From positions 14,741 through 78,740 of the forward strand of contig CAZVRK010000010.1 of NCBI GenBank assembly GCA_964629875.1: 64,000 bases of DNA, read 5' to 3'. The position numbers were made by a program, and so were the translations under genes. This DNA is from UBA3495 sp964629875 (GTDB lineage Bacteria > Chloroflexota > Dehalococcoidia > Lucifugimonadales > UBA3495). Under the pieces are notes generated by a model. The model was not told the origin of the DNA. It ran no database searches and was given only the letters and a program-made list of their open reading frames with translations. Shown one piece after another: positions 16,061 through 24,939 of the stretch (position 1 is its first letter; each line of letters starts with the position of its first letter).

Positions 16061-17134
16061 CTAAAATATCGGAAGCCTTAACTGTTCCTCATGTTGGAAT
16101 CTTGACACACTGATCCCAAGCAAGCGGAATCTTCTAACAGGGGTTATCTCGGGATATAGAATTTTCCACGCTGTATCGATTAAGGTAAGTCGATCGTTAG
16201 TGGGACTTAATAGGGTAGCTTGGCGATTGAAAGTTGTGTAATCACTAAGCCTGAGTTTTACAGTGATAGTTTTGCCTTGTAATGATTTATGACCTAACCG
16301 ATCAGATAGTTTTTCAGCTAGTTTGCAAACTTGCTGATAGATTTTCTCGGGATCGGTCAAATCAGGTGAGTAGGTATTCTCTATGCTGATAGATTTGGGT
16401 GTTTTCTCAACTTGGACTGGTTCTGTATCGGCTCCATTGCATTTGCGCCATATATTAATACCCCTCTTGCCGAATTGTTTGAGGAACCACTCTAGGGGGT
16501 TCTGTGCTAATTGACCGATAGTGTAAATTTCTTGAGAGTGCAAGTTTTCTACTGATTTAGGCCCAATGCCAGGAAGTTTACGTATATCTAAATCTGCCAG
16601 AAAGATTTTTTCTTGGCCTAGTTCAACTACTACTAATCCATCTGGTTTGTCTAGATCAGAGGCGATTTTTGCAATGCATTTATTGGTTCCTACCCCGATT
16701 GATACAACTAAACCCACTTTCTGCTTTACTTGTCTTTTAATGAGATTAGCATAATGAGTACCGGAATGATGTTCATCAATAATTCCTGTGATATCAAGGT
16801 AGGCTTCATCAAGGGATAAAGGCTCTACTATATTAGTGAGATCTGAAAAAATATCCATGACTTGTTTTGAAACGGATCTATATCGATCAAACCTCGGTTT
16901 GATCAGATTTAAGTGTGGACACAATCTAAGGGCTGTTCGAGTGGGCATTGCTGATCTTATACCGAAGTTTCTTGCCTCATATGACGCTGCGGCCACTACA
17001 CCGTGATTTTCAGGGCGCCCGCCGACGATGACTGGTTTTCCTCTGAGAACGGGATTGTCCATTTGCTCTACAGAGGTATAAAAAGCGTCGAGGTCTGCGT
17101 GTAATATGTGGCGCTGATCGTGATAGTTTGTCAT
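16061..17134 (-). CDS. dinB: DNA polymerase IV
   Basis: 357 residues, Y-family translesion polymerase. Catalytic motifs are HADLDAFYTSVEQ (metal-binding Asp) and SLDEAYLDIT (catalytic Asp-Glu). HhH-like LPGIGPKS follows, then the little-finger domain. I prefer ATG 17134, with AAGGA 5 nt upstream, over the first in-frame ATG at 17179, which adds residues not typical for the family. It ends 3 nt from the convergent cofE stop. Confidence 0.94.
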   Translation of the reverse strand: MTNYHDQRHILHADLDAFYTSVEQMDNPVLRGKPVIVGGRPENHGVVAAASYEARNFGIRSAMPTRTALRLCPHLNLIKPRFDRYRSVSKQVMDIFSDLTNIVEPLSLDEAYLDITGIIDEHHSGTHYANLIKRQVKQKVGLVVSIGVGTNKCIAKIASDLDKPDGLVVVELGQEKIFLADLDIRKLPGIGPKSVENLHSQEIYTIGQLAQNPLEWFLKQFGKRGINIWRKCNGADTEPVQVEKTPKSISIENTYSPDLTDPEKIYQQVCKLAEKLSDRLGHKSLQGKTITVKLRLSDYTTFNRQATLLSPTNDRLTLIDTAWKILYPEITPVRRFRLLGISVSRFQHEEQLRLPIF

Positions 17135-17344
17135 TCTATTCCTTAGAGCATGACTTAAGAATTGAATGTTCAGACCCAACTATTTTACACAATTTGTACA
17201 TATAGTTAGCAGTATGATGAGTCACAATGTTAGACAATATCTAAATAAATCGATTGATTAGTCATTGCGGTGTCAAATATGTAGGTATACACTGTAATAC
17301 TTGTATCCGCACAATATTATCAATCCTGATAATGTTTCACTCTG

Positions 17345-18724
17345 TTGGAGCGGATAATATTGTTTTGGAGATATCTAACCGCATTGGATCCACACCGAGA
17401 GGCAACTTCAAATAATCCCAAAATTTATTATGGCTGGTGGATGGTAGCTATCACCTCTGGCATGATATTTTTTGCCAGTGGTATATTTTTCAGAGGATTT
17501 ACTGTTCTAGTACCTTTCATTAGGGATGCGTTGGGAATAACCCAAGCGCAGACTAACTTAATCTTTTCTATTGCAAGAGCGGAAGGTGGCCTCGAAGGTC
17601 CGTTCGCTGGTTGGTTAATAGATCGATTTGGTAATCGGAAGCTCTTAATACCCTGTATTGTTCTTGCGATTGTTGGATACTTTGTTCTTTCTTTTTTCGT
17701 TAGTAATGTGTGGATGTTTGCCTTGGTATACCTAGGGATGGTCTCTTTGGGTAACAGCATAGCGTTTCAACACGCCATGTTTGCAGGTCTGAATCAATGG
17801 TTTCGGCGAAGACGGTCTCTAGCCATTTCGATTTTAGCTGCTACTGCTTCTCTCGGTGGTCTGGTTATGGTGCCCACAATGAACGCGCTTATAACTAGGT
17901 ATAGTTGGCAAACGGCGACTCTGTTGTCAGCTGTCTTATATACAATCATATTACTTCCACTCACTATATGGTTTAGAAATCGCCCTGAAGATCTTGGTCT
18001 TTTACCTGACGGGGATACGACTCCACCAGTAGCTGTAACTGCTGATATAGGTAATAGTGACTCAGCAACTGTCGGGGCGGAGCTACGAGACTATACTGTT
18101 CAAGAGGCTATTAGGACGCAGGCTTATTGGCTGATGTTAGTTGGTGCGGGTTTGAGACAAATGGCAACATTGGGGATATTAGTTAGTCTTATTCCGATAC
18201 TTGAAAGTAAAGGTGTTACCAGGCAAGAGGCAGCAAATCTGGCGGGAGTAATGTTTGGTATTAATTTTGTGGCTAGGCTAGGGTTAGGATGGCTTGCAGA
18301 TAATTGGTCCAAGTCGTTGATTCTTGGCATAACCCTATCAATCGAAGCACTAGGTTTCTTATTCTTATTTGTTGGTGAATGGCATGGGTTTGGGGTCGTA
18401 CTGATACTTCTTTTCATTCTGTCTCAAGGGATCGGAGACGGGGCAGGGATAATCATTTGGGCTGCTGTGGGCGAATATTATGGTAGAGATCGATTTGCTA
18501 CTTTACGCGGTTACATAACATTTGCGTTTAGCTGGGCACTAATAGCATCCCCTGTTTATGCAGGTTGGGTTTTCGATAATTTTGGTAATTATCAATGGGC
18601 CATTGGGCCAGGTGGTGTGTGTGCCGCAGTTGCTGCATTGTGTTTCTTTGCTATCAAGAAACCTCCTCAGTTAACTAAAGAAAGCAACACAGCTTCCGAT
18701 TCTGATCAGATGGATGCAACATAG
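17345..18724 (+). CDS. MFS transporter, paralog of the carrier at 8693
   Basis: About 459 residues with 12 predicted helices. YYGWWMVAITSG and SIARAEGG with GWLIDRFG repeat the signatures of the 8693 carrier, so both belong to one OFA/MCT-like subfamily. No ATG is near; TTG at 17345 or 17360 are candidates, the latter with GGAG 9 nt upstream. A class III aminotransferase follows 68 nt after its stop, suggesting uptake of an amino- or keto-acid. Confidence 0.86.
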   Translation: MERIILFWRYLTALDPHREATSNNPKIYYGWWMVAITSGMIFFASGIFFRGFTVLVPFIRDALGITQAQTNLIFSIARAEGGLEGPFAGWLIDRFGNRKLLIPCIVLAIVGYFVLSFFVSNVWMFALVYLGMVSLGNSIAFQHAMFAGLNQWFRRRRSLAISILAATASLGGLVMVPTMNALITRYSWQTATLLSAVLYTIILLPLTIWFRNRPEDLGLLPDGDTTPPVAVTADIGNSDSATVGAELRDYTVQEAIRTQAYWLMLVGAGLRQMATLGILVSLIPILESKGVTRQEAANLAGVMFGINFVARLGLGWLADNWSKSLILGITLSIEALGFLFLFVGEWHGFGVVLILLFILSQGIGDGAGIIIWAAVGEYYGRDRFATLRGYITFAFSWALIASPVYAGWVFDNFGNYQWAIGPGGVCAAVAALCFFAIKKPPQLTKESNTASDSDQMDAT

Positions 18725-18792
18725 TGCGACAATCTAGCGGTGTTAAGGTATTATATCCCGGTATAGGCTATTAACCTGTGTACGGAGAATAT

Positions 18793-20133
18793 ATGACCAT
18801 GAGTACTATATTAGAGGAATACATTAGTAAGCATTCGGGCTCGGCACAGCGGTATATTACGGCTCGTACTATGTTTCCCAGTGGGGTTACTCATGATAAT
18901 CGGTATGTAGAGCCTTTTCCGTTGTATATGGAAAAGGGAATTGGGCCGCGTAAATGGGACGTCGATGGTAATGAGTATATCGATTATGTTTCGGGCCATG
19001 GCGCATTAATATTGGGCCATTCACATCCGGCCATTACTGAGGCAGTTCAAGAGCAAATATCTATCGGAACTCATCTTGGTGCTTGCACGGATCAAGAGAT
19101 GCGATGGGCAACTGCCATCAAGAGTTTGATGCCCAATATAGAGAAAATGAGGTTTCACAGTTCAGGTACTGAAGCGACCTTGATGGCAATGCGTCTCGCA
19201 AGAGCTTACACACGCAAAAATAAGGTTATCAAATTTCAAGACCATTTTCATGGTTGGCATGATTACGCTATGGTAGGTTCTGACCATGCACCAGTTGGCA
19301 TACCCAATGAGATGCTTAGCAGTATGGTTGTTATCCCTTGTGGCAATCTTGAAATTGTTGAATCAGTGCTTCAACGTGATAAAGATATTGCAGCAATCAT
19401 ATTGGAGCCAACAGGAGCACATTACGGACAGTTGCCGTTTAATATACCCAGTTATCTTTCTGGTCTGCGTGAATTAACCGTTCGGCATGGAGTAGTCTTA
19501 ATTTTTGATGAGGTTGTTACAGGATTTAGAGCATCGTCCGGAGGTGCTCAAGAATTGTATGGCGTCTCTCCTGATCTTACAACGATGGCGAAAATAGTAG
19601 CAGGAGCATTGCCTGGAGGTGTCGTTGGTGGTAAGGCTGACATTATAGATATGATGTCCCATAAAGGGGATTCTGATTGGGATAATAATGAAAGGGTATA
19701 TCATCCAGGAACATTCAACGCTAACCCACTGTCTGCAGCGGCGGGGTCTACGTGCTTGGAATTACTCGCGAATCAGCCAATTAATCAAATGGCCAATGAT
19801 ATGGCATTGAGACTAAAAAGCGGATTGAATGAAATATTCGCTCGTACAGAAATATCAGGTCATGCTCACGGTATAGCCTCAATGATTCATGTGGTGATGG
19901 ATGATTGTGATTGCAATAGAGAAATTTGCACTATGGATCACCAAAATATTAAGGATGTCACTGCTGGGCCATCAGTCACTGCTCTCAAACGTGGACTGGT
20001 GAATAATGGCGTCGATATAATGGGTAGGGACACTTTCTTGGTGTCCTCAGTACATACTGAAAATGACATTGATCGTACGCTTGATGCTTTTGAAAATACA
20101 TTGGCTAGTATGAGACATGAAGGCCTAGTCTGA
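18793..20133 (+). CDS. Class III pyridoxal-phosphate aminotransferase, glutamate-1-semialdehyde mutase-like
   Basis: 446 residues. FPSGVTHDNRY, GPRKWDVDGNEYIDY, HSSGTEATLMAMRLARA, FDEVVTGFR and TTMAKIVAGALPGG (PLP-binding Lys) follow the HemL/GSAM pattern. The C-terminal half carries a Cys-rich insertion (CDCNREIC) not seen in ordinary HemL. With catabolic neighbours it is more likely a paralogous transaminase or mutase than the tetrapyrrole enzyme. ATG 18793 has GGAG 6 nt upstream; GTG 18778 is a less likely start. Confidence 0.85.
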   Translation: MTMSTILEEYISKHSGSAQRYITARTMFPSGVTHDNRYVEPFPLYMEKGIGPRKWDVDGNEYIDYVSGHGALILGHSHPAITEAVQEQISIGTHLGACTDQEMRWATAIKSLMPNIEKMRFHSSGTEATLMAMRLARAYTRKNKVIKFQDHFHGWHDYAMVGSDHAPVGIPNEMLSSMVVIPCGNLEIVESVLQRDKDIAAIILEPTGAHYGQLPFNIPSYLSGLRELTVRHGVVLIFDEVVTGFRASSGGAQELYGVSPDLTTMAKIVAGALPGGVVGGKADIIDMMSHKGDSDWDNNERVYHPGTFNANPLSAAAGSTCLELLANQPINQMANDMALRLKSGLNEIFARTEISGHAHGIASMIHVVMDDCDCNREICTMDHQNIKDVTAGPSVTALKRGLVNNGVDIMGRDTFLVSSVHTENDIDRTLDAFENTLASMRHEGLV

Positions 20134-20191
20134 GGTGTTTGTTGGAAATCATGGTGCCACTTGCTCGAAATCACATTAACCGGAGATATAC

Positions 20192-20905
20192 ATGCCAACA
20201 TTCTGGGAAAATATTACTGTTAACGGATCTGAAATGCAGGTGTATTCTAGTATGCCTTCAGGTGAGGGAGAATTCCCCGCAGTAGTTATAGCTCATCCTG
20301 CTAGTGGAGTTAGCGACTTCACGCAAAGCATAGCAGATAAATTGGCCGAAAGTGGTTTCGTTGCTGTAGCAATGGATTTATTTCATCGTGTTACACCTGA
20401 GATGGTTGCGGATGGGACTCCTAAGAACGCGTATTTAGATGACTCTGAAATAATTCAAGATGTTAATGCTACGGTATCTTGGGTAGAATCGTTCCCTACT
20501 ATAAATAGTGACAGGATTGGTATTACAGGTTTTTGTATGGGGGGCCGTATTGCTTGGCTGGCAGCTGCTAGTAATAATGCTTTTAAGGCAGTGATACCAT
20601 ATTACGGAGGCAACCTATGGGTAGCTAGGGGTAATGGAACCAATACCCCCTACGACCTTGCTTGTGACATAGAATGTCCCATGTTATTTCATTTTGGTGA
20701 AATAGACGAAAATCCTTCTCAAGATGATATGAGAAAATTGGATACAGAGTTGACCAGATTAGGTAAGCACCATGAATTTTATACCTATCCTGGAGCAGAC
20801 CATGCATTTATGGATTTTGCACAGCCGAATCGATATAACAAACAGGCATCCGATATGTCTTGGCCACGGACTATAGAGTTTCTAGATCGATATCTTAAAA
20901 GCTAG
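20192..20905 (+). CDS. Dienelactone hydrolase family protein
   Basis: 237 residues, alpha/beta hydrolase with a Cys nucleophile (C115 in GFCMGGR), as in classical dienelactone hydrolase. The triad is completed by Asp in FGEIDENPS and His in GADHAFMDF. The family opens lactone rings formed during degradation of (chloro)aromatics and similar compounds. ATG 20192 has CGGAG upstream. It lies 58 nt after the aminotransferase and probably belongs to the same operon. Confidence 0.9.
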   Translation: MPTFWENITVNGSEMQVYSSMPSGEGEFPAVVIAHPASGVSDFTQSIADKLAESGFVAVAMDLFHRVTPEMVADGTPKNAYLDDSEIIQDVNATVSWVESFPTINSDRIGITGFCMGGRIAWLAAASNNAFKAVIPYYGGNLWVARGNGTNTPYDLACDIECPMLFHFGEIDENPSQDDMRKLDTELTRLGKHHEFYTYPGADHAFMDFAQPNRYNKQASDMSWPRTIEFLDRYLKS

Positions 20906-21007
20906 TAGAAGGACGATATTGATATATAGCTGACTCTATGATAATTGGCTTTGGAAGTATGTGAAACGGCCCCGACATATTTGATAGTTTATTAAGGAGA
21001 ACAAAAA

Positions 21008-21517
21008 ATGGCTAGAATAGTACTAAATTTGGAAGATTCGAATGATTTGTCATTGTTAGGTGCTAGTGGTTGGAGACGTGCGATGGGTTTAGTTCCAGGG
21101 CAACCTAATCAGGGTCTAGTAGCTGAATTAGCGGATAGTCCGGCAAGGTCAGTGGATTATGACGATTCAAGTTGGGATAAAGATGTGGATATTCAGGAAC
21201 GGTTATCCCAAGGATTTACGTTTGCTTGGTACCGTATATCTCTTACGATACCTTCCGAAGCTAATGGTCAAGATTTGTCTGGCCGGAGGGTATGGTTTGA
21301 AACTAACGTAGATAATTACGGGGAAATCTATGTGGACGGCGAAATAGACCGTAACTTAGGTATTGTTACGGGAAATAATGTGGGCAAGCGAATTTTGATT
21401 GAAGACCCAGCCTCACCTGGTTCAACCCATGTGATAGCTGTACTCGTTGCGAATGCGCCTCTAGGAGTCCCTGTAGGTACTATATTTATGAGATACGCCC
21501 TTTTGGCTTTCGAATAA
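21008..21517 (+). CDS. Galactose-binding-like (jelly-roll) domain protein
   Basis: 169 residues without signal peptide. FTFAWYRISLTIP, followed about 15 residues later by VWFETNVDNYGEIYVDGE, resembles the sugar-binding-like jelly-roll domain usually appended to family 2 glycosidases and related enzymes. Here it is a stand-alone protein, so its catalytic partner, if any, is separate. GGAG precedes the ATG. The function is unknown. Confidence 0.65.
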   Translation: MARIVLNLEDSNDLSLLGASGWRRAMGLVPGQPNQGLVAELADSPARSVDYDDSSWDKDVDIQERLSQGFTFAWYRISLTIPSEANGQDLSGRRVWFETNVDNYGEIYVDGEIDRNLGIVTGNNVGKRILIEDPASPGSTHVIAVLVANAPLGVPVGTIFMRYALLAFE

Positions 21518-21613
21518 ACTTTTATAATCTACGTTGCGATATGATCCCAAAGTGGGGTTTATTTGTTAACCCTAATTTAGCTTGTTCAAATTTGTGCCGG
21601 AGAGTTCTAAGTA

Positions 21614-22867
21614 TTGAAAGGTAAATTGCCTTCCAACATGCCATTGATAGAGGTCTTGGCTGATCGTGCCTTTAGAGCGATCTGGTATGTTGGAGGCGTC
21701 CATGAGATATGCCGTCGCATGGAGCTATTTGTACTAACGTGGCTGATATTTGATATCACCGGCAGCCCATTCAGCGTTGGTCTAGTACTAGCGTTTAACA
21801 ACCTCCCACGGCCAATCTTTTCCTTGTTTGCAGGTTTAGTTGCTGATCGATTTAGCCGACGCAAAATCATAGCAGTAGCCCAGATTGTTAATACTATTGT
21901 AGCCGTGGGTTTATTGGGACTAATACTTAAAGACATGATCCTTCCGTGGCATGCGTACGTGGCAGTATGTATGCAGGGGCTTACTAAGGCATTGGATGAT
22001 CCTGCCCGAAGAACCTCTATTCTAGATATTGTTGGCGAGGGGAGAATTGTTAATGCTCTTTCTGTGGATCAAATAAGCAATACCCTCGGTAAAATGATCG
22101 GCCCGCTCCTGGGTGGGGCTCTTGTAGCATTCCCTTACACTGGATATGTAGGAGCTTATGTCACGGTATTATTAGCGCATATTATTACCCTTGTATTGAT
22201 AACAAGACTGCAAATACCGCATCTACAGCGACTTACATCCCAAATGGAGCCTGTCTGGAGAAGCTTAAGCGAGAGCGTGAAATACGCTTTTCGCAATCAA
22301 TCCTTACTGGCTATGCTTTACATAACTATAATAATGAACGCTTTAGCGTTTCCTGTGCAGCAATATATCACGGTGATTGGTAAGGAGAACTTGGGCGCAG
22401 GAGCATTTATGGTTGGTGTTCTAACTACAGCCGAAGGTTGGGGACAATTGACTGGAGCGGCTCTGATGGCTGCCAGCCGCAACGTGAAAATGCACGGGCG
22501 AATATTTGCAATAGGATCGGCTGCTGTTCTGATAATGGTAATGGTTTTTGTTTGGTCGCCGTGGTACTCGTTAGCATTTTTATTGTTAGTTTTGGGAGGA
22601 GTGGGTCAGGCAGGTTTTGGAACTATGCAAAGTAGTATAACCATGTTATCGGCGCCAAGAGAAATGCGAGGAAGAATGGTAGGGTTAATGAGTTTTTGCA
22701 TAGGTGTTGGAACCCCAGTTGGTGCTATTTGGATAGGTTACGTAGCATTACAATCTAGTACCCAATTATCATTGTCTGCCAACGCTTTCGCAGGATTGTT
22801 ATTGATTCTACCTGCAGTAATATTCACTCCACTGGTCAAGAAACCCACTCAGCAACTCCCAGCTTAA
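21614..22867 (+). CDS. MFS transporter, DHA3/EntS-like
   Basis: 417 residues with 10-12 membrane helices. FNNLPRPIFSLFAGLVADRF followed by SRRKII is the typical MFS_3 (enterobactin exporter-like) loop 2-3. ALDDPARRTSILDIVG is also characteristic. It is more probably an exporter than an importer, judging from the family. The TTG start at 21614 has GGAGAG 9 nt upstream; ATG 21638 is an alternative. Confidence 0.84.
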   Translation: MKGKLPSNMPLIEVLADRAFRAIWYVGGVHEICRRMELFVLTWLIFDITGSPFSVGLVLAFNNLPRPIFSLFAGLVADRFSRRKIIAVAQIVNTIVAVGLLGLILKDMILPWHAYVAVCMQGLTKALDDPARRTSILDIVGEGRIVNALSVDQISNTLGKMIGPLLGGALVAFPYTGYVGAYVTVLLAHIITLVLITRLQIPHLQRLTSQMEPVWRSLSESVKYAFRNQSLLAMLYITIIMNALAFPVQQYITVIGKENLGAGAFMVGVLTTAEGWGQLTGAALMAASRNVKMHGRIFAIGSAAVLIMVMVFVWSPWYSLAFLLLVLGGVGQAGFGTMQSSITMLSAPREMRGRMVGLMSFCIGVGTPVGAIWIGYVALQSSTQLSLSANAFAGLLLILPAVIFTPLVKKPTQQLPA

Positions 22868-22983
22868 GCTCCGATTGTATATCGGTTCAATTCATGCGTG
22901 ATCAGGGCATATCTATCGGTGTTATACTCATGTGCATGTTAGTTCGTTTGTCGGTTTGAAAAATTATTATTATGGAGAAGTAG

Positions 22984-23418
22984 ATGCCTAAAGTATTGGT
23001 TATTCAAGGTGCTGGAATGAATATGAGAGGCAAAGTGCAGGTTGAAGTGTTCGGCACGAGTACCCTAGATGACATTAATAAAGAGATAAATGGCTATGGA
23101 CAGGAATTGGGCATTGATATTGAAATTTTCCACTCCAACATAGAAGGAGAGGTAGTTAATTGTTTGTACTCTGCCCATGATGCTGGAGATGTAGACGCTT
23201 GTCTAATCAATCCAGCTGGCTGGACGACCAGTAGTGGAGTATTACGGGCAGCAATAGCCCAGGTGAGGTTTCCCGTAATAGAGGTCCACGCTTCGAATCC
23301 CACTTCCAGAGGGACGGTTTCGACAATACAGCCTGTGAGTAAAGGCTCTGTATACGGATTTGGATATTATGGATATTATCTGGCTTTGGAAGGTCTTAAA
23401 CATCAGCTTTCAGCATAA
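22984..23418 (+). CDS. Type II dehydroquinase-like protein with altered active site
   Basis: 144 residues with the AroQ flavodoxin-like fold: VLVIQGAGMNMRG, SNIEGEVVNCLYSAHDAG, IEVHASN and GSVYGFGYYGYYLAL align along the whole family. The catalytic Tyr is replaced by Phe23 (VEVFG), the catalytic Arg position reads Val18, and the usual RExFR block reads RGTVST. His102 is kept. It is therefore unlikely to be a normal 3-dehydroquinate dehydratase. GGAG lies upstream of the ATG. A catabolic role with a related substrate is conceivable. Confidence 0.8.
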   Translation: MPKVLVIQGAGMNMRGKVQVEVFGTSTLDDINKEINGYGQELGIDIEIFHSNIEGEVVNCLYSAHDAGDVDACLINPAGWTTSSGVLRAAIAQVRFPVIEVHASNPTSRGTVSTIQPVSKGSVYGFGYYGYYLALEGLKHQLSA

Positions 23419-23426
23419 ATATTCTT

Positions 23427-23464
23427 TTTCCTAACGCCCTGATTAAACTCAGGGCGTTAGGAAA
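23427..23464. terminator. 16-bp hairpin between convergent genes
   Basis: Arms 23427-23442 and 23449-23464 pair perfectly around a 6-nt loop. It lies between the stop of the AroQ-like gene and the stop of the convergent 63-residue gene, so it probably serves as a two-way terminator, although the U-tract is weak. Confidence 0.75.
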
Positions 23465-23483
23465 TGATTGCCGATGATATGTC

Positions 23484-23675
23484 TTACCCGCAGCGCAAAC
23501 AGCGTACCTCTGTAAATATCTCATCATGAATTGTTGGACTGGTAATAACATAGTCCATGATTATTCTCAGAACTTTAGCCTCGTCTCTGATCTCGTGTTT
23601 TTCCATGATGGATTGAGCAAATCGTATATGATCGACATTTAGTCGGACTTCAATTTTTTCTTTTGGTCCTGCCAT
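23484..23675 (-). CDS. Small hypothetical protein with C-terminal CLRCG
   Basis: 63 residues, mostly helical (VDHIRFAQSIMEKHEIRDEAKVL is one long amphipathic region), ending in a CxxC pair. A good ribosome-binding site (AAGGAG, 7 nt spacing) precedes the ATG, and the gene is bracketed by hairpins, which argues that it is real. I do not recognise the family. The N-terminus KIEVRLN is faintly like ribbon-helix-helix DNA-binding proteins, but this is only a guess. Confidence 0.6.
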   Translation of the reverse strand: MAGPKEKIEVRLNVDHIRFAQSIMEKHEIRDEAKVLRIIMDYVITSPTIHDEIFTEVRCLRCG

Positions 23676-23760
23676 TTTGGGACTCCTTAGTAAGTTATAA
23701 GTTTGACTTATAATATAACATTAATGATTGATGAATTAGTGTGTTTGAAAGAGTAAACAG

Positions 23761-23811
23761 AAGGGGTAACAAAAGACCGCTATCTTTGATAGCGGTCTTT
23801 TGTTACCCCTT
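23761..23811. terminator. Perfect 24-bp hairpin next to tRNA-Glu
   Basis: Arms 23761-23784 and 23788-23811 are perfectly complementary with a 3-nt loop. It starts 9 nt downstream of the tRNA-Glu 3' end (minus strand) and lies upstream of the 63-residue gene, so it most likely terminates tRNA transcription; the stem itself carries a T-rich run. Confidence 0.85.
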
Positions 23812-23819
23812 TAAGTTGT

Positions 23820-23897
23820 TGGTACCCCGGAGGGGCTTCGATCCCCTGATCTCCACCTTGAAAGGGTGGCGTCCTAACCGGGCTAGACGACCGGGGC
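23820..23897 (-). tRNA. tRNA-Glu (anticodon TTC)
   Basis: On the minus strand a cloverleaf forms with acceptor GCCCCGG at 23897-23891 pairing near 23824-23830. The anticodon loop is CTTTCAA (TTC) within stem CCACC/GGTGG. The T-loop GATCGAAGC is present, and the 3' CCA is encoded at 23822-23820. Confidence 0.95.
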
Positions 23898-23919
23898 ACG
23901 TCTATGCATTGTACAATAA

Positions 23920-24939
23920 CTATGGGTAGACCGCTAGGGCTTTTAGCGCAAGGTCCTCGGGCCATCCGAACATAATGTTCATATTCTGCACTGCCATCCC
24001 TGCGGCCCCTTTTACCAAGTTGTCGATACAGCTTATAACGATGAGTCGGTTAGTTCTGCTGTCTATAGTTGGATAAATCAGGCAAGTGTTATTACCTAGG
24101 GTTTGTTTGGTTTGAGGTGGGGCATCTGTAATTTGTACAAATGGGCTGTCCTGATAAAATTCCTTATATATATCGCGTATTTCTTCGGTGCTTCTGCTGT
24201 TGCTCGGATTTATTGGAGCGTAGCAAGAACTCAATATTCCCCTAGTCATTGGGATTAGATGTGTTAGGAAAGTTATGTTCAGCCGCATCTCCGTCAAGGC
24301 ACCAAGTTCTTGTGTTATCTCAGGCAAGTGCCTGTGGCCACCTAGTGAATAAGCCATCACATTTTCATTTACTTCAGAGTAATGAGTTGTCAACGCCAAG
24401 CTTCTTCCAGCCCCAGAAACACCTGATTTGCTATCGATTATGATGTCGGGAGTGATTAAATTGTGTCTTACGGCGGGCGACAAGCCCAATATTGCGCTTG
24501 TAGGGTAGCATCCTGGATTAGCTGTTAATACGCAGTTGCTTATCTCTGGGCGATGAATTTCCGTTAAGCCATATACAGCGTCTTCTAGAAATGAAGGGTC
24601 TGGATGAGCTACTCCATACCACTCAGTGTACTCTGCCTCGTTTTTTAATCGGAAATCAGCGCTTATGTCTATAGTTTTTATACCTTGTTTAACTAGAGGT
24701 ATAACAGCTTCTGCGCTGGCTTTGTGAGGCAGTGCAGAGAACACCACGTCTACGCTACCCTGTAGCTCGGGAGTTACTGTTAGGTCCAGACCTGATAGAT
24801 GGGGGAATATTGACCCTAGTTTTTCGCCCGCGGAACTTCTACCTGTAACGGTAGTGATGGATATCTCCGGGTGCTGATACAAGATGCGGGCAAGCTCGCA
24901 TCCGGCATATCCGGTCACGTTTATAATTCCAGCATTCAA
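23920..24939 (-). CDS. argC: N-acetyl-gamma-glutamyl-phosphate reductase
   Basis: 339 residues; reduces N-acetylglutamyl phosphate with NADPH in arginine synthesis. GIINVTGYAGCELARIL is the Rossmann start, C144 in NPGCYPTSA is the catalytic Cys, and SGVSGAGRS follows. The ATG overlaps the end of nth by 4 nt (ATGA), so it is translationally coupled to that gene. No other arg genes are in the window. Confidence 0.95.
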   Translation of the reverse strand: MNAGIINVTGYAGCELARILYQHPEISITTVTGRSSAGEKLGSIFPHLSGLDLTVTPELQGSVDVVFSALPHKASAEAVIPLVKQGIKTIDISADFRLKNEAEYTEWYGVAHPDPSFLEDAVYGLTEIHRPEISNCVLTANPGCYPTSAILGLSPAVRHNLITPDIIIDSKSGVSGAGRSLALTTHYSEVNENVMAYSLGGHRHLPEITQELGALTEMRLNITFLTHLIPMTRGILSSCYAPINPSNSRSTEEIRDIYKEFYQDSPFVQITDAPPQTKQTLGNNTCLIYPTIDSRTNRLIVISCIDNLVKGAAGMAVQNMNIMFGWPEDLALKALAVYP

